This document shows, piece after piece, positions 8,361 through 16,797 of a DNA stretch of 64,000 bases (positions are counted from its first letter, which is position 1; every line of letters begins with the position of its first letter). This stretch comes from CAVRXQ01 sp963831155 (GTDB lineage Bacteria > Actinomycetota > Acidimicrobiia > Acidimicrobiales > Bog-793). The DNA is taken from positions 744,001-808,000 of the forward strand of contig CAWHOY010000006.1 of the NCBI GenBank assembly GCA_963831155.1, given 5' to 3'. The position numbers were made by a program, and so were the translations under genes. The notes beneath the pieces are model-generated. The model had not been told where the DNA came from and searched no databases. It saw nothing but the letters and a program-made list of their open reading frames with translations.

Positions 8361-9028
8361 TCTGACAGTCGCGACTCGCGTTTTACGGCGGAGCAATAGA
8401 GAGGCTGCACTAATGCTGCACCAAGGAGGACGTCTGCCCGACGACTGGGTCATCCACATCTCATGACTCCGCTGTCGGAAATCTAAATGGTGCGTCCGTT
8501 GAGGAATCGGGGAACCGAGGATCAAATCGGGTCTGTTCCCGAGCAAATGTGGTCAGCGAGATGAATACCTTGAACGGCATCGCGGTCATGGCGTGGGGTT
8601 CTTGTCGGAGGGCCGACGTCCACAATCTCCGACTGGCGACTTGAGCCGTGGGCAAGGACCTAAACCGGCGTTTGGGTATAGCTGATTGCTGCCATCTGTC
8701 GCTCTCTGATTCGTAACGCCTTGAGTCGATGACCTAGACGCCTTTACGGTTGTGCGGACGTGTCGCCATGACGCGGCGCGCGAGTCTTCTCTCGGCGCAC
8801 CCCAACGCAGCGGTCAGTCGGCTCACTAAACATCAGCGGCCGATGACCACAATTGATCGGTACTTAATCGCCTTGATCGGTCCCTTCGATTGCCTCTCCG
8901 AAGGGCCGAGGCGAAGACTTTCGTTTAGGCGCAGCCCGGCCCAACGCCGCGCCGTAGAGCGCCGCCTTGCACCGTGACCGCGTGCTCGTAAGGCGACCGA
9001 GCCAACAGTTCACTTGGAGCCAACAACA
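8361..9028. other. Long non-coding region between divergent secreted-protein genes
   Basis: About 670 bp with no supported gene; it must contain the promoters for the peptidase (minus) and the Cys-rich paralogues (plus). Visible elements are one copy of the degenerate repeat (8592-8660), two direct copies of TTGATCGGT at 8853-8861 and 8873-8881 (20 bp apart, same helix face), and a CCCTTCG/CGAAGGG hairpin starting at about 8882. The spaced direct repeats could be an operator. Confidence 0.4.
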
Positions 9029-10453
9029 ATGAGCAATCTCCGCCGGATGCTCTCCGCCGTCGCCGTCACGGTCCTGGCGCTGGGTGGTGTCGGCCTCGCT
9101 GCCACTGCGGCGTCAGCGTCGACCCCGACCTTCTCCTCCCAGAGCGCAACCATCCTTCAAGGTGTTCCGGCAACCGGTAATCAGGTCACGCTGACGGGAT
9201 CGAACCTCCCGGCGAGCTTCGACAGCAGCACAGCGACCCTCACGTTCTCCGAGGCGGGACTTGAGGGCTACGTCGACTCGGCGACTGCGACCTCGATCAC
9301 GATGAGCGTCCAAGTCGAACCCTGGGTGCCAACCGGCTCGGCGAGCGTCACCGTGGCGGGGTCCGACGGCTCGACGGCAACCTGCACTAACTGCCTGTCA
9401 GTCACTGGCAGCAGCCCGGGATGGGCGTTCTATCCACCCGCCAACAGCGAACCGAACCCCAGGGGTGGAAGCGACGAGCTTGCGGTGTGGCTGCCAGCAA
9501 CGGTCTGTCCGCTCGTCTCTGGCGAACCCGAGGGGTGTGGCCCAGACACGAGCCAGACGACGCTCTATCTGGATACACCAGCGAACCTCCAGATCCTTCT
9601 CGGGGACACTGCTTCTGAGGAGGTCGAGCCAGGGGCGACGATCAACGTCTATGGGGCACCGGGACAGTTCGTCGTCGGCCAGCAGAGCGGCAACGACGTG
9701 GCGGTCACCGCTGAGAGTACGGCGGCGAGCGCCTTGGCGGTCGACCCAAACCTCACCGCCATCGTGGTTCGAAACCCGGACGGCACTGTCGCGATCTGTA
9801 GCGATTGCGTTGCTGTCGGATCATCAGTACCGACCTCGAACACCTTTTATGCCGGCTACAGCTTCGACCCGTCCCCGATTGTCCAGTTCGGGAACCAGCT
9901 GCTCGTGAACGGAACCTTGACGTGTAGCACGCAGACCGCCATGTGGGTCGTCTACTCGCTCACACAAGGGGCACTGAGCGAGAACGGCGCGAGGTGGGTG
10001 GACTGTGAGGGGGCGAACTACGTCTCGATGGCGTTTCCCGTTTCAGACTTTGAACCTGGTTCCATCAGCCTCGAGGTCATCGCGCAGGGATATGACCCGC
10101 TCACCACGTCGACGGGCGCACAAGGCGTGGACGTGAACACCACCGCGACGTACTCCCTACCGCTTCTGATAGGCGTCACCCTCGACTCGACCGGCTACCG
10201 GGGACCAGGTGAGGCGATCTTCGGTGCAACGGTCAGCTGCAACCAGCCCGTCTCGGGAACGGCGTCGGTCGCGTTCACCCTCGATGGCGCGACGGTCGAC
10301 GCGAGTGCACCGGCCACCTGTGGCTCTAACGGACTCGGATATGTCGTCTTTAACGTGCCCGGGCCGTGGAGTTCTGGACCGGCGGGGGTCAGCGCATCGT
10401 TCAGTGCGGACGACAACACCGGGACGACGACAGGCGTCGTGAACATCTCGTGA
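9029..10453 (+). CDS. Secreted Cys-containing beta-type protein, paralogue A
   Basis: 474 residues from ATG 9029, with GGAG about 9 bp upstream. A signal peptide (MLSAVAVTVLALGGVGLAAT, cleavage near ASAS) is followed by an IPT/TIG- or Ig-like domain (FSSQSATILQGVPATGNQVT), a variable middle section, and a conserved C-terminal domain (LIGVTLDSTGYRGPG to the end). Cys pairs CTNC and CSDC recur and probably form disulfides. There is no catalytic motif or anchor. The downstream gene is a tandem paralogue with nearly the same N- and C-terminal regions and a diverged middle. No named family recognised; adhesin-like or polymer-binding roles are possible but unproven. Confidence 0.8.
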   Translation: MSNLRRMLSAVAVTVLALGGVGLAATAASASTPTFSSQSATILQGVPATGNQVTLTGSNLPASFDSSTATLTFSEAGLEGYVDSATATSITMSVQVEPWVPTGSASVTVAGSDGSTATCTNCLSVTGSSPGWAFYPPANSEPNPRGGSDELAVWLPATVCPLVSGEPEGCGPDTSQTTLYLDTPANLQILLGDTASEEVEPGATINVYGAPGQFVVGQQSGNDVAVTAESTAASALAVDPNLTAIVVRNPDGTVAICSDCVAVGSSVPTSNTFYAGYSFDPSPIVQFGNQLLVNGTLTCSTQTAMWVVYSLTQGALSENGARWVDCEGANYVSMAFPVSDFEPGSISLEVIAQGYDPLTTSTGAQGVDVNTTATYSLPLLIGVTLDSTGYRGPGEAIFGATVSCNQPVSGTASVAFTLDGATVDASAPATCGSNGLGYVVFNVPGPWSSGPAGVSASFSADDNTGTTTGVVNIS

Positions 10454-10559
10454 TCCCGGCACCCTCAACAGTTACTGACCGAGAACGCCAGTCCGCTCTC
10501 GCCACACCTCGACCTCGTGCGGTCACAGGCAGTTTCTATCCGCACCGGGAAGGGTTGCA

Positions 10560-12011
10560 ATGAAATCACTTCGTTGGACGTTCGTCGTCCTCGGCGCGCT
10601 GTTGATTGCCTGCGCAGGGCTCGGGCTCGCTGCGACAGTGGCCTCGGCAGCAACTCCGACCTTCTCACCACAGAGCGCAACCATCCTCCAAGGGGTTCCG
10701 GCAACCGGGAACTCGGTGACGCTCTCAGGCACAAGCCTTCCGGCGAGCTTCGACAGCAGCACAGCGAACCTCACGTTCTCAGAGGCAGGTCTTGAGGGCT
10801 ACGTGGACTCGGCGACTGCTACCTCGATCACGATGAACATCCAAGTCGAGCCGTGGGTGCCAACTGGCTCTGCGAGCGTCACTGTCGCAGGTTCGGACGG
10901 TTCGGTGGCTACGTGCACGAACTGCCTCTCGGTGACAGCGAGCAGCCCTGGGTGGTGGTTCTACCCGAGTGCGGCGCAGGAGTACATCGGGAACAACGCA
11001 CAAGTGAACGTTCCGGTGGCCATCTGCCCGGCGGAAGTCGTCGACGGAAACCTCGTCGATGAGTGCGAGCCGGAGAATCCGCCTCTCGGGTACACAGCAA
11101 CAACGCTCTCCGTCGGTACAACCGCGGTGGCCTACATTCAGTTGGACGGACCTACCGGTGTCGGTGACGTCGAGTCTGGCGACACCATTTCCTTCTACGG
11201 CGCGCCTGGGCAGTTCGAGACGAGTGGTTCGCCATTCCTCGGGGGCTCGGCCATCGGCGTGACCGCCGAGAGTGCTGGGGCGAGTTCACTTCCGATCGAC
11301 CCGAACTTGACCGCGGTTGTCGTTCGCAACCCGGACGGCACTGTCGCGATCTGTTCTGACTGCATCGCAGTGGCCCCTTCGTCACAATCCACGTCGGGAA
11401 CTGGCTATATCGGCTACAGCTATGACCCATCGCCCATCTATCAGTTCGGCAGCCAGCTCCTTGTCGGTGGAACCGTCACCTGCACCTACCCCGTGGCCAT
11501 GTTCCTGCACTACCGGTTGCAGCAGGGTTCGACCACGACGACGGCCTCCCGATGGGTCAACTGTGAGGATGCGACCTACGTCTCGATAGCGGTGTCCGAC
11601 ACGGGTTTCGTTCCAGGTGGGATCCAGCTCGGGGTGAGTGGCGGCGCGTATATACCCGCGCTCAGCCAGCTCGCATCGAACGCGAACGGAGTGACGACCA
11701 CCGCAACGTACTCACCACCACTTCTCATTGGCATCACCCTGGACCAAACCGGCTACCGCGGACCGGGTTACGCAGAGTTCGGCGCAACGGTGACCTGTAA
11801 CGATGCGGTCTCGGGCACGGCATCGGTGGCCTTCACTCTCGACGGTGCGACGGTCGACGCAAGTTCGGCGGCGACCTGTGAGTCGAACGGGCTCGGCTAT
11901 GTCGTATTCCAGGTGTCGGGTCCGTGGGGATCGGGGCCAGCTGGGGTGAACGCCTCGTTCAGCGCGGACGGGATGACCGGGACGACGACAGGCGTCGTAA
12001 ACATCTCCTAA
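10560..12011 (+). CDS. Secreted Cys-containing beta-type protein, paralogue B
   Basis: 483 residues, the tandem duplicate of the gene at 9029-10453, separated by 106 bp. The signal peptide differs (FVVLGALLIACAGLGLAATV, cleavage near ASAA). The next 100 residues and the last 100 residues are very similar to paralogue A: FDSSTANLTFSEAGLEGYVD, EPWVPTGSASVTVAGSDGS, LIGITLDQTGYRGPG and NGLGYVVF. The middle, including FYPSAAQEYIGNNAQVNVP and an extra acidic Cys-containing loop, has diverged strongly. CTNC and CSDC pairs are kept. Conserved frames with a variable centre suggest diversification after duplication. Function unknown. Confidence 0.8.
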   Translation: MKSLRWTFVVLGALLIACAGLGLAATVASAATPTFSPQSATILQGVPATGNSVTLSGTSLPASFDSSTANLTFSEAGLEGYVDSATATSITMNIQVEPWVPTGSASVTVAGSDGSVATCTNCLSVTASSPGWWFYPSAAQEYIGNNAQVNVPVAICPAEVVDGNLVDECEPENPPLGYTATTLSVGTTAVAYIQLDGPTGVGDVESGDTISFYGAPGQFETSGSPFLGGSAIGVTAESAGASSLPIDPNLTAVVVRNPDGTVAICSDCIAVAPSSQSTSGTGYIGYSYDPSPIYQFGSQLLVGGTVTCTYPVAMFLHYRLQQGSTTTTASRWVNCEDATYVSIAVSDTGFVPGGIQLGVSGGAYIPALSQLASNANGVTTTATYSPPLLIGITLDQTGYRGPGYAEFGATVTCNDAVSGTASVAFTLDGATVDASSAATCESNGLGYVVFQVSGPWGSGPAGVNASFSADGMTGTTTGVVNIS

Positions 12012-12049
12012 TCGCTAAGGCGCATGGCCGCCCAAGAGCGATTCGTTGG

Positions 12050-12211
12050 CTAGGCCGTCACATAAAGCCAGCCGTTTCCGGCCACGCACCACATGACCTC
12101 AGTCTCGTTGGGGACGATGTCAGCGGCGCGCCCGAATAGTCGGTCATACCATCCGATTGCCGTGTGAAGGTCCGCTACAGGAACACTGGCGAAGAGAACC
12201 TCCATAGTCAT
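12050..12211 (-). pseudogene. Truncated VOC-family gene
   Basis: About 53 residues: MTMEVLFASVPVADLHTAIG, then WYDRLFGRAADIVPNETEVMW, ending at a stop after GWLYVTA. This is the N-terminal half of a glyoxalase/bleomycin-resistance (VOC) protein. The usual C-terminal half (another 60-70 residues with the second metal ligand) is missing; the sequence runs straight into the end of the secreted paralogue. Probably the stump of a gene cut by the rearrangement that brought in the paralogue pair. Confidence 0.6.
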
Positions 12212-12404
12212 CCCGCCAGAGTGTCCGATTTCGATGGGACATGTCCACACGCCTGCATCTTGTTGTTGCTAACCCGGCGACGCTCTTATCAGTTGTCAAG
12301 TTCCGAAGCGCGATTGGGAATGAAAACAACGGGCAGACCAATGAAGAGCCACTCCGTGCTGGAGGGCACGCTCTTATTAAGCCACGTGTTTTCGAAGGGG
12401 TGCC

Positions 12405-12480
12405 CGGCCGTGGGTCGGCGAGTCGCCGGAAAGTCAGCCCGCGAGGGCGACAGGTTAGGGGTGAGCCAGACCCACGGCCG
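12405..12480 (-). other. Long-stem structure downstream of the IS110 transposase
   Basis: A perfect 12-bp inverted repeat, CGGCCGTGGGTC (12405-12416) and GACCCACGGCCG (12469-12480), encloses 52 nt that contain further short stems (CGGCG/CGCCG near 12416-12428). It starts 5 bp after the transposase stop. It could be a terminator protecting the IS, the IS right end, or a structured RNA. Confidence 0.45.
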
Positions 12481-12485
12481 CGGAC

Positions 12486-13535
12486 TCAGCCGCGAGGAAG
12501 GTGGCGATAGACCTCGCGGGCGACGTAGCGCTTCAAGATGCGGATGACCTCGGGCTTGGTTCGTCCCTCTTTCAAGCGGCGCTCGTAGTAAGCCGTCGTC
12601 TTCGGGTCGTGGGCGATGCGCACCATGACGATGCGCCACAGCGCGCTGTTCGCTTGACGATCACCACCGCGGTCGAGTCTGTAGCGTCTGGTGCCCTTTC
12701 CCGATGACGCCGGGATCGGCGCCACTCCGCACAGATGCGCGAACGCGGCTTCTGAGTGGAGCCGCTCGGGGTTGTCACCGGCGCTCACCAATAACGCAGC
12801 GGCGGTGTCGGGGCCGACCCCGAACAAGCCGAGCAACTCGGGTGCGGTCACAGCGAGAAGCGCGTTGATCATCTCGTCGAGCGCGGCGAGCTCACGCTCG
12901 AGTGCCTCGATCCTGTGCGCCAATGAAGAGATGGAGGCCTTCGTCGCAGCAACTACGGGATCACTCGACCTCGTCGGGCGAAGCTTTGCTCCTTCTGCGA
13001 CCAAAGAGACGACCGTCACCCCCTTTAGCCTGCGATGAAGCTCCTCAGGAGCAGTGATCACCAAGTGGCGAACCTGGGTGAGGGCTTTGACCCGCGCCTG
13101 GCGGGCAGAGCGTTTGGCGACGACGAGGACCCGGATCGCCTCGATCGTGCCGTCTTTTGACTTCGAGATGCTCTTTGCTCGACCACTGAGTGCAGCGCGA
13201 GCGGCTTCGATCGCGTCGAGGGGATCGGACTTTCCTGATCGACGTCGTTCGGCTCGGTTCGGTCGGTCGACCTCGATGACGTCAACGCCTTGCCGGCACA
13301 AGAACCGTGCGAGCTCGGCACCGTAAGAACCGGTTCCTTCGACACCGACCTTGCCGACCCTGCCGAAACTTTCGAGCCATGCGAACAACGCCTTGTATCC
13401 GGCGGGACTCACGTCGAACGGCTTCGTTCCGAGGAGAGCACCGAGTGGGTCCAATGCCGCGGCGACATGCACGTCGAGATGAGTGTCGACGCCACCGGTG
13501 ATGCGACGCGCTGCTTCTAGCATTGTCATTGCCAT
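12486..13535 (-). CDS. IS110-family transposase (DEDD recombinase)
   Basis: 349 residues from ATG 13535 (GAAGGG just upstream). The N-terminal RuvC-like DEDD domain has GGVDTHLDVHVAAAL (first Asp), VGVEGTGSYG (Glu) and KSDPLDA (paired Asp). The C-terminal transposase_20 domain has LFGVGPDTAAALLVS and the serine-bearing region AHLCGVAPIPASSGKG, then RRYRLDRGGDRQANSALW. It looks complete and like streptomycete IS110-group proteins. IS110 enzymes are directed to their targets by an RNA encoded next to the gene; in the IS110 group this lies upstream, where a structured region is indeed seen (13565-13703). The frame is open for 49 more codons upstream but that sequence is non-family. Confidence 0.92.
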   Translation of the reverse strand: MAMTMLEAARRITGGVDTHLDVHVAAALDPLGALLGTKPFDVSPAGYKALFAWLESFGRVGKVGVEGTGSYGAELARFLCRQGVDVIEVDRPNRAERRRSGKSDPLDAIEAARAALSGRAKSISKSKDGTIEAIRVLVVAKRSARQARVKALTQVRHLVITAPEELHRRLKGVTVVSLVAEGAKLRPTRSSDPVVAATKASISSLAHRIEALERELAALDEMINALLAVTAPELLGLFGVGPDTAAALLVSAGDNPERLHSEAAFAHLCGVAPIPASSGKGTRRYRLDRGGDRQANSALWRIVMVRIAHDPKTTAYYERRLKEGRTKPEVIRILKRYVAREVYRHLPRG

Positions 13536-13564
13536 CCCTTCTTTTTCCTTAAGCGGGATAAGGG

Positions 13565-13703
13565 GTGGCACGGCCGTCCCGGATCGGAGTGACGGGTGGT
13601 CCGGCTTGTTCGTAGCAAGACGGGCCATCACCCTTACTTCGGAACGGGACGTGCCGTTTTCAATGTGCGCCTGGAAGCTCAACCGACGACGACCGGGGTC
13701 GTC
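13565..13703 (-). ncRNA. Candidate IS110 bridge RNA / structured 5' region
   Basis: Directly upstream of the transposase start, in minus-strand orientation, an 11-bp long-range stem pairs CGGGACGTGCC (13645-13655) with GGCACGGCCGTCCCG (13567-13581, 4-nt bulge). A separate hairpin GACGAC/GTCGTC lies at 13688-13703. IS110-group elements are known to transcribe a bridge RNA from this end. Assignment rests on position and foldability only; the target- and donor-binding loops were not identified. Confidence 0.35.
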
Positions 13704-13950
13704 ATCACTTCAAGTCAGGCTGAACTCCTAGCGCTCCCGAAACTATTGAGAACCAACGAACACGCGGTGGACCCTCTGGGGCATTGTCATTGGTAGGTGA
13801 TAGGGCAGCCCCGAGATCGTCCGGAGTTATTGGGACACTTGGTGATCTTCAAAAATCGGGCATGGCGTAGAGAAGGTTCGGCGCTCGACACAGGGTCATT
13901 GGCCCCACTGTCGGCAGGCGAACCGCGAGCTGGACCGAGGAGACTCGAGT
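13704..13950. other. Gap between IS110 and the AAA ATPase
   Basis: No gene supported. It probably includes the left end of the IS110 element and the promoter of the AAA ATPase. GAGGAG at 13937-13942 is the ATPase ribosome-binding site. Confidence 0.4.
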
Positions 13951-15519
13951 TTGTCTCGCGTACGCTCGCAGACAATGGATGAAACAGATAGCGATGAAAT
14001 TCGCGAGCTCGCGAGGAACCTGGCGAAGGTATTCAGCGAACTGCACCACTTCGCTGAGGAAAACGCCGCAAATGACTTGGTCGATCGTTTGCACGCGCAC
14101 CTCGGGTCCGATCCCCGGCAGCTTCCCGTTGTCAGCCAGGAGTTTCCTCCCTACCAACTTGTCGACGTCCAAGTCGCGCTCGAGTCCTGGAGGGAGGCGA
14201 AGAGCAATCGGACCTCGGAAATTGTTGGCATCACAGGAGAACAACGGCGATTTCATCCGCTCAGCGAGCTGTTGGCTGGTTACGCCCACGGAGTAGGAAT
14301 CGGGCCGGTCGATTACGTCGATCTCGCTGATTCCCCGGACTCGACGCGAAGCTGCGTCCGATTCGGCCTCTTCTTATTGCGCGACGCTGATCGGGCTGCT
14401 GCCGCCCTGCTTCGCGGTGCCGATCCCCACGGGCCGATGCAAGAGGTGGCGATGCTCGAACTCGTCACCAGCGATCGTGACTACGGGCGCGAGGTCCTTT
14501 CTGAGTTGCGACGGCTCGCCGTCGAGCACAGCGTGCTCCGGGGCCATGTGCTCGCCCTGGGGCCCGGAGAGGGAAACCAGTACGGCGGTTTGCGCTTCGT
14601 TCGACGCCCCGATCTCGAGCGCGATCAACTGGTGCTTCCTGACGCCACTCTCGCCCAGATCGAGCGTCACGTAATCGGGATCGCCGTCCACGGTGAGCGC
14701 CTGAAGGCGGCCGGACAACATCTCAAGCGCGGTGTCCTGCTCTACGGTCCGGCCGGGACTGGCAAGACCCATACCGTGCGGTACCTCTTGTCGCATCTTC
14801 GTTCAGTAACCGCGTTCGTGTTGTCCGGCCAGTCGTTGCGCATGATCGGTCAGGCATGTGGACTGGCGCGGTTGATACAGCCCTCTCTCGTCATTCTCGA
14901 AGACATCGACTTGATCGCCGCCGACCGGTCCTTTAGCCCGATGGGTGCCAATCCGCTTCTCTTCGAAGTGCTCAATCAAATCGACGGGCTCGGCGACGAC
15001 GTCGACGTGACTTTCCTCCTCACGACGAACAGGGTTGACATTTTGGAAAGGGCATTGGCGGAGCGACCCGGGCGAGTCGACGCCGCCGTGGAGATCGCCC
15101 CACCCGACGAGGCGGGACGAAAGAGGCTCTTTCAGCTCTACGGGGCTGGGCTCGGCGTGGGCGAGCTCACCGACCCAGATCTCGCCGGGGCAATCGCTGC
15201 TACAGAAGGGCGAACAGCCACCTACCTTCGAGAAGTGGTTCGCCGAGCAGCCCTCCACGCCGCGGAATTACAAGCGGAGGGTCAACTTCGAGTCACCGGG
15301 GAGATGCTTGCGGCTGCCGCTTCTGATCTGCTCGAAGATCGCGCTGTTCTCACTCGCTCATTGCTCGGAGGCTCAGAAGAGCCCGACGCAGAGCCGCCGA
15401 TCTCTGGTCCCGGCGGTTTCGCACCAACGATCGCGGTTGCTCGAATGATGGCCAGGAGAGGTTGGGTTGGCGGAACGGCAGGGAACGAGCCTGCGCCATT
15501 TGGCCCCGAAGACGGGTAA
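13951..15519 (+). CDS. AAA-family ATPase with uncharacterised N-terminal domain
   Basis: 522 residues from TTG 13951, chosen because GAGGAG sits exactly 8 bp upstream; ATG 13975 is the alternative. Residues about 1-240 form a helical N-domain I do not recognise. The AAA module follows: Walker A GPAGTGKT, Walker B LVILEDIDLI, sensor-1 LLTTNR, the arginine-finger motif ERPGR and a C-terminal lid. This is the classic AAA subfamily (Cdc48/FtsH/ARC-like) with a single ATPase ring domain and no protease or membrane segment. It probably remodels or unfolds a protein. It lies alone between two insertion sequences inside the element, with no adjacent protease partner. Function unknown. Confidence 0.85.
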   Translation: MSRVRSQTMDETDSDEIRELARNLAKVFSELHHFAEENAANDLVDRLHAHLGSDPRQLPVVSQEFPPYQLVDVQVALESWREAKSNRTSEIVGITGEQRRFHPLSELLAGYAHGVGIGPVDYVDLADSPDSTRSCVRFGLFLLRDADRAAAALLRGADPHGPMQEVAMLELVTSDRDYGREVLSELRRLAVEHSVLRGHVLALGPGEGNQYGGLRFVRRPDLERDQLVLPDATLAQIERHVIGIAVHGERLKAAGQHLKRGVLLYGPAGTGKTHTVRYLLSHLRSVTAFVLSGQSLRMIGQACGLARLIQPSLVILEDIDLIAADRSFSPMGANPLLFEVLNQIDGLGDDVDVTFLLTTNRVDILERALAERPGRVDAAVEIAPPDEAGRKRLFQLYGAGLGVGELTDPDLAGAIAATEGRTATYLREVVRRAALHAAELQAEGQLRVTGEMLAAAASDLLEDRAVLTRSLLGGSEEPDAEPPISGPGGFAPTIAVARMMARRGWVGGTAGNEPAPFGPEDG

Positions 15520-15573
15520 CAGCGTTTCCAGTACCGATCGAAACTCCGCGACCGCTGACACTTACCCGGCGCG

Positions 15574-16797
15574 CCCTCAAGAGGTCAACGCAACGGCGTT
15601 GGCGAATGCCTGAGATGGTGTCATCCATCCGAGTGTCTGTCGAGGTCTGGTGTTGAGCGAACGAGCGATGGCGTCGAGCTCCCGCTGGGTGCACTGGGAG
15701 AGATCAGAGGACCTCGGCAAGTACTGACGAAGCAGTCCGTTCGTGTTTTTATTGCTCCCGCGTTGCCAGGGGCTCTTCGGGTCACAGAAGTAAATCTGGA
15801 CACCGGTGTCGATCGTGAACTGCGCGTGCTCGGACATCTCGCAACCCTGATCCCAGGTGATCGAACGGCGCAGCTGGACGGGCAAGGTGAGAATTCGCTT
15901 GGCCATGACCTTTCTCACCTCTTCGGCTCGATGCCCGTTCGGGAGCTTCAGCAACATCACATAGCGGCTGTGACGTTCGACGAGCGTGCCGATCGAAGTC
16001 ATCTTCTTGCCGAAGATCAGGTCGCCTTCCCAGTGCCCGGGCACCGCCCGATCGGCAACCTCCGCCGGTCGCTCGGAGATCATCACCATGTTGCGGATCT
16101 TTCCCTGACCGACTCCACCTTTTGTATAGGCCTTGGCCCGGCGCATCGCCCGACCGGTCCGCAGGCACGTATGCAGCTCTTTTCTCAGTGCCCCGCGACT
16201 TTGGACGAACAGCGACTGATAGATCGTCTCGTGGGACACCTGCATCTCCGGGTCATTCGGATAGGAAAGAGCCAACCACGCGGAGATCTGCTGGGGCGAC
16301 CACCTGGCCTCGAGCTTTCGTTCGACAGCTCCCCGGAGTCGACGGCACTGAGCGAGCTTTGCCCGCTTGGGGCGCAGCGCCCGCCGGCACGCTCCTCTGT
16401 CTGCCACGAGCGCTCGATATCTCGATCTCCCGCCGTTGCCATTCACCTCGCGGCAGACCGTTGACGGTGCCCGACAAAGACCTTGCGCAATGGAACGGAC
16501 CGAATGGCCGGCAGCCAGTCCGCGCGAGATCTCTTCTCGTTCTTCTAAGGAGAGTCGGAGCTCAGAACGTTCCCTCGGGGTCGGCCGCCTTCCGCCGGCA
16601 TCGGCGATGAACTTGCGAAGCGAGACATTCTGGCGGCCGAGATGACGGGCAATGCGCTTCACCGGCACGCCCGCCTCGCGCATGTCCCAGATGGTTTGCC
16701 TCTCGGCGTCGGTGAATCGCTTGCCCACCTCGACACCTCCTGATCGACGACATCAATGTTCGCCAATCAGGGTGATGTTGCGATCACCAGTTGAGGA
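15574..16797 (-). mobile_element. IS30-family insertion sequence
   Basis: About 1.22 kb, the normal IS30 length. Imperfect terminal inverted repeats are visible: 15574-15594 and the complement of 16777-16797 agree at 16 of 21 positions, sharing CCTCAA, GGT and CGCAAC blocks. One transposase gene fills the element and its stop codon lies inside the left repeat. The transposase has lost its catalytic glutamate, so this copy cannot move by itself. Confidence 0.8.
15577..16728 (-). CDS. IS30-family transposase, catalytic Glu replaced by Lys
   Basis: 383 residues, full length for IS30. N-terminal HTH region (FTDAERQTIWDMREAGVPVK and SVRSIAQGLCRAPSTVCREV), then the DDE domain: first Asp in HWEGDLIFGK, second Asp in ITWDQGCEM, and the segment SPWQRGSNKNTNGLLRQYLP where the family has NENTNG. 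The third catalytic residue, Glu, is Lys here (codon AAA, 15748-15750, a single G-to-A change from GAA). The rest of the frame is intact. The enzyme is therefore predicted to be inactive in strand transfer, although it may still bind the ends. The change appears recent because nothing else has decayed. Confidence 0.92.
   Translation of the reverse strand: MGKRFTDAERQTIWDMREAGVPVKRIARHLGRQNVSLRKFIADAGGRRPTPRERSELRLSLEEREEISRGLAAGHSVRSIAQGLCRAPSTVCREVNGNGGRSRYRALVADRGACRRALRPKRAKLAQCRRLRGAVERKLEARWSPQQISAWLALSYPNDPEMQVSHETIYQSLFVQSRGALRKELHTCLRTGRAMRRAKAYTKGGVGQGKIRNMVMISERPAEVADRAVPGHWEGDLIFGKKMTSIGTLVERHSRYVMLLKLPNGHRAEEVRKVMAKRILTLPVQLRRSITWDQGCEMSEHAQFTIDTGVQIYFCDPKSPWQRGSNKNTNGLLRQYLPRSSDLSQCTQRELDAIARSLNTRPRQTLGWMTPSQAFANAVALTS

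Larger units (their letters stand above)
12405..13703 (-). mobile_element. IS110-family insertion sequence (ends approximate)
   Basis: One IS110-group transposase flanked by structured non-coding sequence on both sides, as expected for this family, which lacks terminal inverted repeats. The limits given are those of the two structured regions, not mapped ends; finding the core dinucleotide and the empty site would need another copy or a relative without the insertion. Confidence 0.5.

Noticed and set aside
8750..8977. 75-residue plus-strand protein before the secreted paralogues
   Set aside because: Arg-rich, no motif, and it lies over hairpin and repeat structure; probably non-coding.
13536..13682. 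N-terminal extension of the IS110 transposase
   Set aside because: The family starts at about MAMTMLEAARRITGG; upstream sequence forms RNA-like stems instead.
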